This document shows, in pieces, positions 11,801 to 26,800 of a stretch of 64,000 nt of DNA (positions are counted from its first letter, which is position 1; every line of letters starts with the position of its first letter). The DNA lies in contig NC_047096.1 of the NCBI RefSeq assembly GCF_902459505.1, positions 12,276,001-12,340,000 on the forward strand. The letters are read 5' to 3'. Both the position numbers and the translations under genes were made by a program. This DNA is from Geotrypetes seraphini. Lineage: Eukaryota; Chordata; Amphibia; Gymnophiona; Dermophiidae. Below the pieces are notes generated by a model. The model saw nothing but the letters and a program-made list of their open reading frames with translations. It was not told the origin of the DNA and searched no databases.

Positions 11801-14800
11801 CTCACACTTCCCCTCATTAGGGGACAAAGGGACAGATATCAAGAAAGATATCTGCAGTTTAGCTGAAGGATTCCCACTGCAGGGTAGAGAAGGACTGGAA
11901 GGGAAGCAAAAAGCAACCCTCACACTGACTGCTTCCTGGGACTCACCAGTCTGGTTATAGTGCATCCAGCTAAGAATCACCTCAGGAGCTCGGTACCATC
12001 GTGTTACCACATAACCAGTCATCTCCGAGTCAGCATGCCTAGCCAGGCCAAAGTCCAAAATCTGCAAGAGAGAAAAGACAACATAATGCTAGTGGCCTAA
12101 GGTGGACCATGAAATGCAACAGAATAATAAAAACACATTAAACCTATCCAGCACTACAATCCTAACCCAACATCCAACACTCTATAAACCCTTAGTACTC
12201 TCTAATTTTTCTAGTTACCAAACATTATCTAAAACCCACAATTCTCCTTAAAATTTTATCTCATCGTTTAATCTATTACTTCAAAGTTGAAATGTAATTC
12301 TTGTTTTAGTTTGGATGTAATCCGCCTTGAACCGCAAGGTAATGGCGGAATAGAAATCACTAATGTAATGTAATAATATTTCAGCATAGTAGATTACTGC
12401 AAATAAGGGAACATGCCCATCCAGTCTACCCAATTCTTCCCATATGACCTGCTCTGACAGGATCTCCCAAGTGTCATCTACACATAATGGACCACCCACA
12501 GGAGATCAATTCCTTATCCAAGTTAGTTCTATTCTCTCTCCTTTGGTCCTCTACCATTCTGTGCCTTGTCTCAAGAATTCCTACAGTACTATGATTTCCC
12601 CTTCCCCCGGTATTTACATATACTTAGGGCAGGATTAAGGAATAGACAAACTAGACATATGCCTGGGGCCCAAAGTCAAGATATGGTCCACAGATCTATC
12701 ATGTCTCCAACCTGAGAATGGTAAATATATGACATGAAATAGCCGAGACCAAGAAGCAATTTTTAACTAAGGAAAACCACCGGCTGGCAGAGTCTTTTAA
12801 TTTGGCAATATAATTGCCTGTATTTATTTACCACAAGTACTTGATATATCCCAGAAGATGCAAAACCATCTCTCAACGGTTTGCCACACTGTCAAACAAA
12901 GCATACATCAACACAAAAGAAGGGAAAACAACCAACATGCACAACAAGACAAAACAAAGGACCTACCGTTCCAAAGACCTGGGTACAGGGAGCCATCAGT
13001 GAATAGACATCGGCATCCCTAGCAGCAGACATCTACTATGCTCTCCTCTTCCCCTCTGAATGGCTCCATTCCCTCCCCAGACCTCCTAAATCCACATCTT
13101 ACCTCATTGCCTGCCTATCTACTTTCGTTCTCCTGTTCCTCTTGCCACACCTTCACTATTCCATTCAACAATGTGTCTTATTGCTTTTTTTTTTTTTTTT
13201 TTCTACTTAGGTGGAAATACTTATATCAAAATGTCACCTATGTGGTTGATATCATTGAGGACGTATGAGGAAAGACTGGAAGCCCTGAATATGTACACCC
13301 TAGATGAAAGGAGGGACAGAGGAGATATGATTCAGACGTTCAAATACTTGAAAGGTATTAACGTAGAACAAAATCTTTTCCAGAAAAAGGAAAATGGTAA
13401 AACCAGAGGACATAATTTGAGGTTGAGGGGTGGTAGATTCAGGGGCAATGTTAGGAAATTCTTCTTTACGGAGGAGGGTGGTGAATGCCTGGAATTCGCT
13501 CCCGAAAGAGGTGGTGGAGACGAAAATGGTGACAGAGTTCAAAACAGCGTGGGATGAACACTGAGGATCTCGAATCAGAAAATAATAATAAATATTGAAG
13601 AACTAAGGCCAGTACTGGGCAGACTTGCACGGTTTGTGTCCGTATATGGCCGTTTGGTTGAGGATGGGCTGGGGAGGGTTTCGATGGCTGGGATGGTTTA
13701 GTTGGGCTGGAGTAAGCTTTGACGGAAACTTCAGTAGATGGAGCCTAAGCACAGTACCGGGCAGAGCTTTGGGATCTGGCCCAGCAATAGCTAAGAAGGA
13801 AAATTTAAATTAAATCAGTAATTTAAAAAGTGGGTAAGGTTGGGCAGACTGGACGGACCATTCGGGTCTTTATCTGCCGTCATCTACTATCTTATAAGTT
13901 TATTTAAAAAGTACATTTCCACACAGCCTTCTTACCCCCTGCTTTTGCACATGACGGGCTCTTTCTTTCCTGCCTCTGAGCGCAGCAGAACCTCACTCTC
14001 AGCCTTCAGGTGTGATGGGAACCCCATCCTCTGCTTCCGAGTGCAGAACATTCTCTGCTCTCTACAGCACCGCCATTTCTGATTGTGCCAGGAGGTGCCC
14101 TCCTTGCTTTCAACTGTAGCATGCTTTTGATTCATATCCCTGAACATTTCCTCTGTGGCCTCTTTCTTCCCAAAACTTTTACCTCTTACCTTCAGCTCGC
14201 AGTCCTCATTCACTGCCAAGTTTCCTGGTTTCAGATCCTGAAAAGAAAAGGAACAAAATAAGGGGGACATCCAGAAGAGGAGAGCTGAAAAAAAAAAAAA
14301 AAAGCCCATTGCAAGGTGCGTGGGATATCATTAAGACAAAGAAAGCCAAGAATTAACCTTTTTAAACGGCAGAAAGACCCAAAATATGTCACAATGGTTG
14401 TAGTAAGAGCTGGTGCTACTTTTACTCATGATTTCAGTTTAAAATATATATATATGATCTTTCCTGGAAGAATTTCTTTCTTTGTCTCCTCCCTCCTTTA
14501 TTGAGGACTATGGTTAAAAAAAAAAAGTATGGGTTTCTTCCTTTTTGTTATATTATATTGATCCAATAGGAAAATGGACTTATCTCTGTATTACCTTTTT
14601 GACTTATTAAGATTACTAATAGAAATATTGGATGTACTAATATCGTATGTTGCCTGTTAAGCACAATTGTTGTTTATTTCAAAAAATTTAAATAAAGAAT
14701 TAAAAAAAAAAATATATATATATTTTTTTCTTTGAACAGTATCTTTGGGTCAATCCCTTCCACTGCTTTTATATTTGAACCTTAGTTCTTTTTCTGTAGC

Positions 14801-17800
14801 CTCCCCCCTCCCCCCCCAGCTCTTTCATATCAAGTTTTCATTATATTACACTGTGTCAACATTTATCCCTTGTATTACCTGCTTGTGAAACCCAGTCATG
14901 CAGGAGTGTCATGGAGGAAAGCGGGTGGCCATGATCAGTCAGGCCAAAGATCTTTCATGCCCAGGATCCTGAACCTAACAGGGGCCACTTCAGGTCACTA
15001 GGAGGAAAGTCCAAACCAAACCCAAGTCTATCTGGCTAAGAGTCAATTGTGGACCCGTCCTCCAAACCGTTTTAGGTGCTTTCTGCTCGAATGAGAGTGC
15101 CTATCACCAACAGCGATGTCATCCGTCCAAAACACAGCACGCATCTTTGGGCCATGCTTCAAGTGCACACTTTCCAGAAGTTCGTCCTGTCCACACACCA
15201 AGGGCATGGTGACAGTCCATCATTTTCTCCCCCCCCCCCTCTCCACCCTACTCTTTTGGACAAATGCATAAAAGCAACAGAAGTTTCTGCCAGACTGGAA
15301 ATCGCACACACTTGGCAGCACAAACTTTACCAACAGCGAGAACGTTATTCTGCTGACTTTCTGTATCATCACGTTCTGACCCTCAGCATCTATTTATTTA
15401 TTTTTTTTTCTATTTCTCCTCCTTATCTCGCCTCTGATCCTTGCTTTCCTCTGTGCTGCTGGGACCTTTTTTAATATTTCCTTCTTACTATGCAAACTAC
15501 CCACTCTTTTGGAAAGAAATAACATGATAAATGTCTCGGTACTCACTCGGTGGACGATCCCAGCAGAATGGATATACTAGAAAAATAAGAGAAGAATGTC
15601 TGTGAGAAACTTAACTCTCTCCCCCCAGGTCACTTCCATTCCCGCTCTATGAGAAGAATCTAACAACCAAATCACGCAGTATGTGATGTCCATATCAGCT
15701 TCTTGATGAAAACCTGCTGTCCAGGGCTTCTCTGTTCCAAAATCTCTCATACTTTACAGAATGACACAGGGGCAAAGTTTGTTCCCCAAACCCGCAGTCT
15801 CTGTCTCTGCCCCATCCCCGCGGACCCTGTAATCATGTGCACAAGCCTTGAACACTTATGATTTTATATGTAAATCTTTTTCCTAAAGTATAAAAAGGGA
15901 CAATATGCTATACAACTGTTTATAAATCACAACTAGAGCCTTTCATTTCTATCTGGTTTTGTTACAACCTTCCCAAAGATTCAGTTGCCTATGTTTTTAC
16001 ATCATCTGGGAAGGTGATTGGATTGTCTTTCAGACATGGGTGCAGATGTAGTGGATGAAGAGGAAAGAAAGTGTCTATTAAATGTTGGAAATGCTCCTTG
16101 ATATAGTAAATATACTTGTAATTACCCATTTTTTCAGTTTCGCTATAGGGTGATGACACTTCCCCGTGCTTCTACTTTTCTTTTTACATTTGAGCTTTCT
16201 TTTTGCTGCCAGGATGTGATCCATAAATGCAAGACTTAACTTGAATGTTGATATGTTGTAAGTTTTCCTGCACATGCTAGAGGGCATGACTTTTGCTTCT
16301 GACTCATGCCTCTGCGTGTCAGTTCTCCTTTGGTCACAACTACAATCTATCTTCAAATATGTATATGTTTCATGACCCGTTAGTTTTTTTCCTGTTTGTA
16401 TAGTTTAATGAAAAACTCAATAAAAAAAAGTTTTAAAAATGGAAATGCTCCTTGATGCCAGCAACGATGGATGAATCTGTTGCAGTAACAGCAAGATGCT
16501 TGAGCAACTGGGCACCTGATGGAAGGATGTTGCAGGTGGGAGGAGTCTGATCTGCAGTCAAGACTCTTGTTGCCACATCAAAGGCAGGCAAGACACAAAT
16601 GATGTATTTTAACATTTAGATCCAAAGGCAGCTTCTGCAGTTTTATTTAATCATTAAATTAAATTCAGTTGCCAGTTTTTACGTATTGACATCTAGTTGG
16701 AACAGCCTTTTTAAGGCTAGTCTCGAGACAGGGACAAAGTTTGTCTCTGACCCTGCCCCATCCCTATGGGCTCTGTCCCTATCCCCACCCCGCAGTTATC
16801 CGTGAATCTCCATCTCATAGTCAAATGCACCAACAACCAAACAGTCTCACTCCCTATCTGCAATCTTCATACCAGCGTTACTTTCATTTGGTGCCCGAGT
16901 CACTGGTCATCTCACCTCTGGCTTTTATTTAGATGGTGTATAACTTTTAAAAATGAATTTCAGGAACCTAAGCAGGGTTCAATACTTGTGGGGGGGATTC
17001 TTGAAAAATGTCTAGGTGTGGCAGGATGTTGATGGTCCCGTTGATATTCAGCCAATCCTGTCACAACATCCTCCCATCAAGGGTTAAAGGAATCTGTGCT
17101 GCTGACAGAGCTGCTTTTTCATATCTCAGTTCTGTGTCAGAAATGACAGGAAACTTGAGATATTACATTACATTACATTAGTGATTTTTATTCCGCTTGT
17201 ACCTTGCGGTTCAAAGCGGATTACATAAGAAGAGAACTGGACATTTCCAGAAGGGTACATGACATTGGAGAATACAGATTGAGGGTATAGACTTAATAAC
17301 AGAATGAGTGTATGCTGGAAGGAGATTCCTGGGAACTCTTAAGAACTCCTTGTTATTTTAAGAAAACATGGAGTGGAACAGGGCTGGAAAGGCCCCTTAA
17401 TAAGAAAGTAGCATTGCATCCCCAATAGAGAATTTATCCTGCTGTTGACATGACTGAATGCTAAACACAACGGGCTTCCATAGGCAACGTTTCAGCAAAA
17501 TGCTTGAGTCACAGGGTATCAATATCGATAGTACCAGAAGATTAAGAATCTTTTGTTCGGTGTGAAGCCATCTGCACAGTGCGCAGCAGCCTCGAAAAAA
17601 GCCAACAGGATGCTGGGCATCATAAAGAGGGGCATCACAACCAGGACGCGGGAAGTCATCATGCCATTGTATCGAGCGATGGTGCGTCCGCATCTGGAAT
17701 ACTGCGTGCAGTATTGGTCGCCATACCTCAAGAAGGACATGGCGGTGCTTGAGAGAGTCCAAAGGAGAGCGACGAAACTGGTAAGAGGGCTGGAACACTG

Positions 17801-20800
17801 CCCATACGCCGAGAGGTTGGATAGGCTGGGGCTCTTCTCCCTGGAAAAAAGGAGGCTCAGGGGAGATATGATAGAGACCTTCAGGATCATGAGGGGCATA
17901 GAGAGGGTGGATAGGGACAGATTCTTCAGACTGAAGGGGACAACAGGTACGAGGGGGCACTCGGAGAAACTGAAGGGAGATAGGTTCAAAACAAATGCAA
18001 GGAAGTTTTTTTTCACCCAAAGGGTCGTGGACACTTGGAATGCGCTACCGGAGGAGGTGGTCGGGCAGAGTACGGTACAGGGATTCAAACAGGGATTGGA
18101 CGGATTCCTGAGGGATAAAGGGATCGTGGGATACTGAGAGAAGTATCCAGGAAATAAGTATAGAAACCCGACCAGGTCGTGCATGTGCAAAACCGGAGGG
18201 TTAGGACTTCGATGGGAAGATAGGACTTAAATGGGAAACCAGGGTGGCAAGGGGGGCCCCTTCTGATGATTCTGACAGGTCGTGACCTGTTTGGGCCGCC
18301 GCGGGAGCGGACTGCTGGGCAGGATGGACCTATGGTCTGACCCGGCGGAGGCACTGCTTATGTTCTTATGTTCTTATGTTTCTGAATTGCACTAATAACG
18401 GACAGCAAGATGCTTTTTGCACATTTCCCATTGCTTTCAGGTTACTCTTCCTCGGAGAAATTGTTCCTCAGTAAGTGTTTTATTTTGGGGAAGGAATGTA
18501 TCCTGTGTGGTTGGCTTGCTCCTGAGCCGCCTACCTTTTGGTTTTGGAGAAACAGGCCGCATGAACTCATGGGCTGGGAGGCCCCGGCTGGCATCTTCTT
18601 CTCGCCGCCGCAGTAAAGCCTTTGTGGACACCTGGACTCCATATTTGGACACCTTGTCACCGCTGAGTCGTAGTCATGCTCTGAATCGATTGCAATGGTA
18701 CTCTGCCTTACCTACTTAATGTCTGTACGCTGCCTATGCACATTGATTATCTCTGTTGGGAGAGGGGGGGAGGTTTGGGAGTTCGGGAGGGGGTTTCTAT
18801 GGGGTAGGGAGGGTGTATTGTTTGTAACCACGGAGGACATAGAAAACATAAAAAAAGATGGCAGATAAGGGCCGCGGCCCATCTAGTCTGCCCACCCCAA
18901 TGACCCTCCCCTATTTATCTCTGTGCAGAGATCCCACGTGACGATCCCATTTCTTCTTAAAATCAGGCACGCTGCTTGCCTCGATCACCTGAAGTGGAAG
19001 TCTATTCTAGCGATCAACCACTCTTTCGGTGAGAAAGTATTTCCTGGTGTCGCCGTGCAATTTCCCGCCCCTGATTTTCCATGGATGTCCTCTTGTCGCC
19101 GTCGGACCTATGAAAAAGAAGATATCTTCTTCTACCTCGATACGGCCCGTGAGGTATTTGAACGTCTCGATCATGTCTCCTCTCTCTCTGCGTTCCTCGA
19201 GTGAGTATAGCCGCAATTTATCCAGCCATTCCTCGTACGGGAGATCCTTGAGTCCCGAGACCATCCGGGTGGCCATTCGCTGGACTGACTCAAGCCTCAG
19301 TACATCCTTGCGGTAATGAGGCCTCCAGAATTGTACGCAGTATTCCAGATGGGGCCTCACCATGGATCTATACAATGGCATAATGACTTCAGGCTTGCGG
19401 CTGACGAAACTCCTACGTATACATCCTATGATCTGCCTAGCCTTAGATGAAGCCCGCTCCACTTGATTGGCAGTCTTCATGTCTTCACTGATGATTATCC
19501 CCAAGTCCCGTTCTGCAACAGTCCTTGCTAGGATATCGCCATTTAGGGTGTAAGTCTCGCATGGATTTAGACTGCCAAGACATCAGAGAAAAGTCCTCCG
19601 CGGAGTCCGCTCTTATTGTTAAACATGGTTTTCGGTTGGTGTTCTTTTTGTAGTGTTCTTTGTTTAATAAAAAAGGATTTCACCTAATAATGGACAGCAA
19701 GTTTACTTGGCCTGACGCAAATGGTTGTATAGGCACATTTGCTTTACTAGTGCAATTCAGAAACTCTGAACAGAAGATTCTTAACCTTGTGATACTACCA
19801 ATATTGACGACTCCTGATGCAGCCTGGCTTCCTGAAATGTACTCAGTCCAGAAACCTGCTCAAGTTAAGCTTCAAAAAACATTTGTCCCTTCTTCTCACA
19901 TATGCAATTCTACAGCACTTTGGATAAAAAGCCATACTTTATACATAAATAATATTTTCATGAACAATTTATCTTAATTTATTTAAAACTTTTTTATACT
20001 GTTAAAAAAAAACCTGAACGGTTTACATCAATTAAAACATACATAAGATAAAAACACCTGGCAAGATCATTCGTGTACATAGCACCTGGAGATATTCTGC
20101 AGTGGGCCTTCTTACATTTTGTGAGATCTGCTTCCCGCCCCACACCTCTACCGATACCCAAATTATTCTTCCGCTCTTTCATTCCCAGTACGTCATAGGA
20201 TAGACTCTGTATAAGCAAGATTGCATTTCATACTAGAGGGCTATATACCCGATTTTGTACAATGAACTGGAGATCCAGGAAAATCTCTCCTCAGCATTAA
20301 AGTCCGGATTCTCGTCAGGATGCTGAAAGTTAGGTGGCGGTAGGCGTCCTACCTCTGCCTAACTTAATAGTTTTAATTGGGGCTAAACAACGTGGTAATT
20401 GACCATGTCGTTTAAAACCAATGAAAAAGTAATTACAAAAAAAAAAAAAAGGCAGCGCTACGTGGTCTTCGGGACCGGCACCTAGGTTCCTGGCAGCTAG
20501 GGGTGCATAGTGAGGCTGAAGCCTGGAAGTGGGCATGGTTAGAGGGCGGTGCCAGCCTTCAGCTTCACTGGACGCAATTCTGACAGGCCTCTAGGGCACT
20601 GGAAATGTAGGCCTGTGAAACCCTGGTCCACCTTTCTGGGTCAACAAAGTAAATGCAAGTGCCACCACAGGTTGATACTAATTGATATATAGCCTAAATG
20701 GAGGAAAAAAGATCTCAGAATCACCTTTTGGGGATCATAGACTCCTCACCCCAAAATTGTACGGTGACGAGTCTCTATCATTGATCAAAAACCTCCATCC

Positions 20801-23800
20801 TATCCTACACGATATTCGTTAGATTTTATAAATTAATTTCTTTTATTATCTTTTTAATTTCTCGTTTTCTTATATTTTTTAAATTCTCATGCTATAAATA
20901 AATCAATGTAGCTGAAACCAGCAATAAAGTGAATTTAAACACTTATCTGAAGGTGATGGTAAATCAAAGTGTCTTTCTGCAAGGGTAAAATACCCAAAAC
21001 GGAAAAAGGGTCGTTGCTTTCTCCGACTCTATGCTGGACTCAGTTAAAGTGCTCAGTGCATTATTGATCATCGACGGGTCCCGTTTCACCCCAATATCTG
21101 GGCTTTATCAAGAAACGAGTGCACGTATCTGGACGCAATTCTGACAGGACTCTAGGGCACTGAAAATGTAGGCCTGTGAAACCCTGGTCCACCTTTCTGG
21201 GTCCCATCAAGCCGCGATTCTGGAAGTAGTGCCTGTCGGTGATTGACACATGGCAGGTGCTGCTTACAGAATCAGCCCCTAAATACCTTAGACCAGGGGG
21301 TCTCCAAAGTCCCTCCTTGAGGGCCGAATCCAGTCAGGTTTTCCCCAATGAATATGCATTGAAAGCAGTACATGCACATAGATCTCATGCATATTCATTG
21401 GGGAAATCCCGAAAACCTGACTGGATTCGGCCCTCGAGGAGGGACTTTGGAGACCCCTGCCTTAGACTCTGCCTCCTCAGCTATGTCACACTCATATGAA
21501 TATAACAGGTTTTGTGTGTAATCTAAAAAGTTTGAGCTAAAGGAGGAAGGTGTCTCCATACCCTGTGAGCGAATCAGCAGCGGAAAGACCAGCTCTAGTC
21601 TTCTCTTCACCTACCTTTAGGCCAGTTAGCATCTGGTAGACTAGAAATTGAATCTTGTCCTCTGACAGGTTTAACCCCATGATCTTTTGTAAATCTATCT
21701 GCATGTAAGGCATGACTAGGTAGCTGAAAGGCAAAGAAGAGAGAGTAGGATGAGCTCCAGATCATGAACTAAGTCCTATGCAGCTTTGCCTGTCCATCAG
21801 ACCATTTCATAAGCATCTGTATTGCTCCATGCTGCGACCTTTAGTACTGCGTTCAATTCTGGTTGCCTTTATCTCAAAAAAGATATACAAGAACTAGAAA
21901 AAGTTAAAAGAGGGACCAAGATGATAAAGGGGATGGAACTCCTCTCGTATGAGGAAAAACTAAAGAGGTTAGGGCTCTACATCTTGGAGAAGAGACAGCT
22001 GAGGGGAGATAGGATTGAAGTCTACAAAATCTTGAGTGGTGTAGAATGGGTACAAGTGGGTGGATTTATTATTCCATTAAAAGTTACAAAGACTAGAGGA
22101 CACTCAATGAAGTTACAGGAGAATAGTTAAGCTCTGGAACGCATTGCCAGAGTATGTGGTAAGAATGGTTAGTGTAGCTGGTTTTAAAAAAGGTTTGGAC
22201 AAGTTCCTGGAGGAAAAGTCCATAGTCTCCTATTGAGACAGACATGGGGGAAGCCACTGCTTGTCCTGGATCGGCAGCATGGAATGCTGCTACTATTTGG
22301 GTTTTTGCCAGGTACTAATGACCTGGATTAGCCACGGGATTCTGGGCTAGATGGACCATTGGTCTGACCCAGTAAGGCTATTAGGATCAGCTGCAAATAA
22401 AAAAACAACAGAATCAATTCTTTTTCTCCTCCCTCTCTTCTCCATTCATCATTTTGCTGCATCTGTCCATATGCTTCCTCTGTACTTTCTCTTCCCACCA
22501 ACTCTCTCAATCTGTCATGATTTTCAGGAGTGGGCACCCCAAAAAACGTTTGGTTTTGTGTGTGTTTGTTTTTTTTAAATCATTGTCAAATGAATGTCAT
22601 TAAGAGTGTACACTTCCCCCTCCCTATTCGCGGTTTCGATGTTCACGGTTTCGATTATCCGTGTTTTTTCCCCCAGGCCCCCCCCTCAGAATCACTCATT
22701 GGCATAGAAAAAAAACAGCCCCGGGACTTGAAGGGAAGCGATCAGAGACGGCCGGGGGGGGGGGGAGGGGGGCAATCGGAGCATGGACCTTACCTGGTGG
22801 TGTGACGCGGGGCAGGAGTGATCTTCCTACACTCTTGCACACCAACTGCCAATTTTAAGTGCTACTGTTTACGCCAGCCTTTGACCTGGCGTAAATGCTT
22901 GTACCTGCAGTTGGGTGTGCGCATGCTGACTTATACTCTAAATTGCCAATTTTGTACACAATTAGGGGGGGGGGGGAATTCTATAAACAGCGCCTTAACT
23001 TAAGCGCCTATGTTAAGAGGGAAACACCATTTAAAACGGTATTAAATAAAAATTCAAAGCTCCGATCAGCACCTCCGCAGGTGCGTTTCACATCAAAGGT
23101 AGGTGCCAGAAATGTAGGCCTGGAAAACCCTGGCCTACATTCCCAGCGCTTATCGTCGCCGGAGACGAGATTCCGTCTCGCAATTCACGCACAATCGACG
23201 GCCGCTGACGATGCGGCTATAAAATTGGTGCTTAGCAGCCGTATTTTTTTGCACCTAATTTTGGGCGCTCTGTCTTAAAATCTATCCCCATGTACAAACA
23301 GTGCACCCTCTTCAAGAAAAGTGTTCAGTAGCCCCCCGAATTCTACAAAGTGCACCTGAAGTTAGGTCCCTACATCTGTGCGCCTAGCTGACGTAGGTGC
23401 CTAACTTAACTTATTAATAGGCTAAACCGGCACAGCACCTCCTAATTGGCTTTAATTGGACTTAATTGAAAGTTAGAAAAACCATGATTCTATAAAAAGT
23501 ATGCGCCTAGTCCAAAGCGCCTTCCTGAAAGTGGCATGGGCATGTTTTGCAGTTAGGCGCCACTGTGCCCCTAACTTAGACAGGCATTTAGGCCAAGAAA
23601 ACCCTGCCGTAAATACGGCGCCGTAAATACGGATGCCTAGTGACACCTAACGCCGCTTAGGCAGCACTAAGCGCGATTCTATACTGCACGCACTAGTTTG
23701 TACTGATTTTTTGGGGCGACTTATACAGAATCGGGGCTTAGGTGCATATGTATACTCAAACCCACTTTACATAAGAATAGCCTTACTGGGTCAGGTCAGT

Positions 23801-26800
23801 GGTCCATCTAGCCCAGTATCCCGTTTTCACAGTGGCCAGTCCAGTCACACATCTCTTCAACCGCATTGTCTCCTGCCACCCTGTCTCTCTCTCTCCTTTT
23901 ATCACTTCCCACATTTAATCTTTTCTCCTTCGCCATCCTAAAAGTATTTGATATCTATAAGAATACAAGCTCTAGAGAAAAAAAAACAATCTTACAAGTC
24001 CTGGAATCCATGGAGAGAGGTGGCTGACGTGAAGACATCCAGTAGTCCAATGACCTGCAGAAAAGGAAGCCCTTAGGATCAGCGATGTTTGCACAGCACA
24101 AAGACTTCCTTTCATTAACTAGTAACAGTCACTTCCACACAAATGAAAGTACCAGGCTCAGTGCCCGACTGCCAGATGAGAACATCCGGATTCTCACTCT
24201 CTATTCACCTTAACACAATCCACAAGGACAGCAGGAGACCAAAGCACTCAATAAGATTAGACTTGAATGAATATGAGATTGGCTTCCAGCTTCATTCTGA
24301 GAGGCAGGCTGGCACTGCTAGTAAATGAAAAAACCTCGAATTGGAGGTGCCGGAGAAAAAAAAAAAATCACGCTCAAAAAATTAAACAACTCCAGTAAAC
24401 TATTCTGCTGGGTATAACTGCCTTCACAACTCTACTCCTTGGCCCCTACTCATAGCTCTGGTGCAACGTTCGGCTTCTGAGGCCTTCCCAACTCTAGTAT
24501 AGCCTGGCAGAAAAGGGTAGAGTTGTGAAGGCAGAATAGTTTACTGGAGTTATTTAATTTTTTGAGACTGCTAGTAAATAAATATAACATAAGGCCTTCC
24601 TTTTTTTCCTTTAAGCTTCTGTTTAAAGCAGATCCTCATTTCCCTCCTGGGTATCAGTTCTGTATACCTGCATGGAGGAGGTACGAAGGTGTCTTTATCG
24701 ATATTAGGTGTTCTGTATTTATTTGGGCTGATGGGAGTATTGCAAGTTCATTGTCTCTATGGTATGTCTACTACTAGTACTACAAGAAAGCATAGAAGAG
24801 ACGGTCCCTGCTCAAAAGAGCTTACAATCTAGTCAAGACAGACAAACTGGACAAGAAGGTGCATCAGGTGGAAATTACAGAGGGAATGATAAGGCAGATA
24901 TTGGAGTTAGCAGTCGGGTTGGAGTTTGGAATTGAAAGCAGCTTCGAGTCTGGATTTGAATACTGCCAGAGACGGAGCCTGACGTATTGAGTCGGGCAGT
25001 TTGCTCCAGGCATACGGTGCAGCAAAGTAGCAGGGACAGAGTCTGGAGTTGGCTGTAGAGGAGAAGGGTACAGATAAGAGAGACTTATCTAGGGTTACCA
25101 GATTTCACATATGTATAATCCCGACCCATAGACCCGTCCCCCAAGCACACCCAGTTCCACCCATTCCTACCCTGTTATGCCAACACCACCCCCAGACTCG
25201 CCCTAGCCCCGCCCCCCTCGGTCGGGAAGGCATCCGCGCATGCACGGATGCCCCTCTTGACGCGATCTGCTTTTCAAAAGCCGCCAGACGCCCAGACATG
25301 CCCTCTAAAAAGAGGCAATCCGGAAATCTGGTAACCCTAGACTTATCCAATGAGCAGAGTGCCCAGAGGGGAGTGTGGGGAGAGATGAGAGATATGCATT
25401 ATAATGAAATATGTTTTGTCTTTTGCTGCTCAGGTTACATGCTTGATAAACAAATACACAAATAGGTAGATACATAAGGTGTCACCTCGACTGTTCACTC
25501 ACATTTTCATGGGCCATGTGCTTTAGCAGGGTCAGCTCTCTGTATGCTCGCTTAGCAAAGATCTCAGACTGGAATGGCCTGCTCAGCTTCTTAATTGCAA
25601 CCTTCTCACCCGTTTTCATGTCCACGGCTGAGCTGCACAGAGAAGAAAGGAGAAGTGAACAGGAGGGACGAGGTCCTCAGATGTGGAATCAGAAGTTCTC
25701 TGGCTTGAGCAGCTATCTGCCTTTTAAGGGAGCTGGGCATAGGCGCCATCTCTGTGGGTGCTAGAGCACCCCCGATATTTTTTTCCAGCACTACCCAGAC
25801 GTCAGAGCTGAAATCCTCTGGATGTGGAGCTGCAGGAGAATGCAGGAAGTAATAGGAACTAGCAACAAGATATTTTGTAGACTTCTATGCTCCTGGTTAA
25901 AATCAATCAGCCGCGCCCCACAACTGAGCAACCCAAGAATCACTGAGTGGGAGATATATTGCTAATTGCACTGGATAAGTTTTGGGTAGCTGCTGGTATC
26001 TGCTCTTTTCTTTTCCAGCCTAGCAGTCACTGGGGGTAAATAAGGTACTGTGTTTCATTAGAATGATGGGGAAAGGGGAGAAGGTTCTGGAAGGATGGAC
26101 TACGATGAAGTGAAAATCTCCCTTTTAAAACTTGCTTTCTCTTGGCAGCTCTGATATTGAGAGGATCTACAATCGGAGATTGAACCAAGTGAGAATGGAG
26201 AGTAGCACTGTTCCCATTCCTCACAAAAATCAATCATATTATTACCCCCATTACATTTCACAGGGGGTAGAATGGGGGGGGGGGGTACTGGGCTATGTGA
26301 GCCTAAAGAAGCAGCAGGAAGAGTGGCAGGAGACCATTGACAGTGTTGGAGATGGGATTGAAGGGACATCTGTCTCACAAATTGTGCGTTTCCTGGTTTG
26401 GTTCCCTGGCTGTCTGCTTGCTTAATTGCTAAAATTCTGCAACCACTTCCCAGGTCTCAACTCAGCTTCTTGAGCTGGATGTTCCTTGACCACTGGAGCA
26501 AAATCCTGCAGGCAGCCCAAAACACAATGGCTCAGTGGCACAAAGGCACAGTGACAACCACCTCCCAGGTCTCAACTCAGCTTCTTGAGCTGGATGTTCC
26601 TTGACCACTGGAGCAAAATCCTGCAGGCAGCCCAAAACACAATGGCTCAGTGGCACAAAGGCACAGTGACAACCACCTCCCAGGTCTTAACTCAGCTTCT
26701 TGAGCTGGATGTTCCTTGTCCACTAGAGCAATATCCTGCAGGCAGCCCAAAACATGGAGGCTCAGTGGTGCATGCTCCTCTGCCCTGGACTGCTAGAACA

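Noticed and set aside
17397-18190. Long minus-strand frames of 207 and 223 aa
   Set aside because: They are antisense to the CR1 RT frame on the plus strand.
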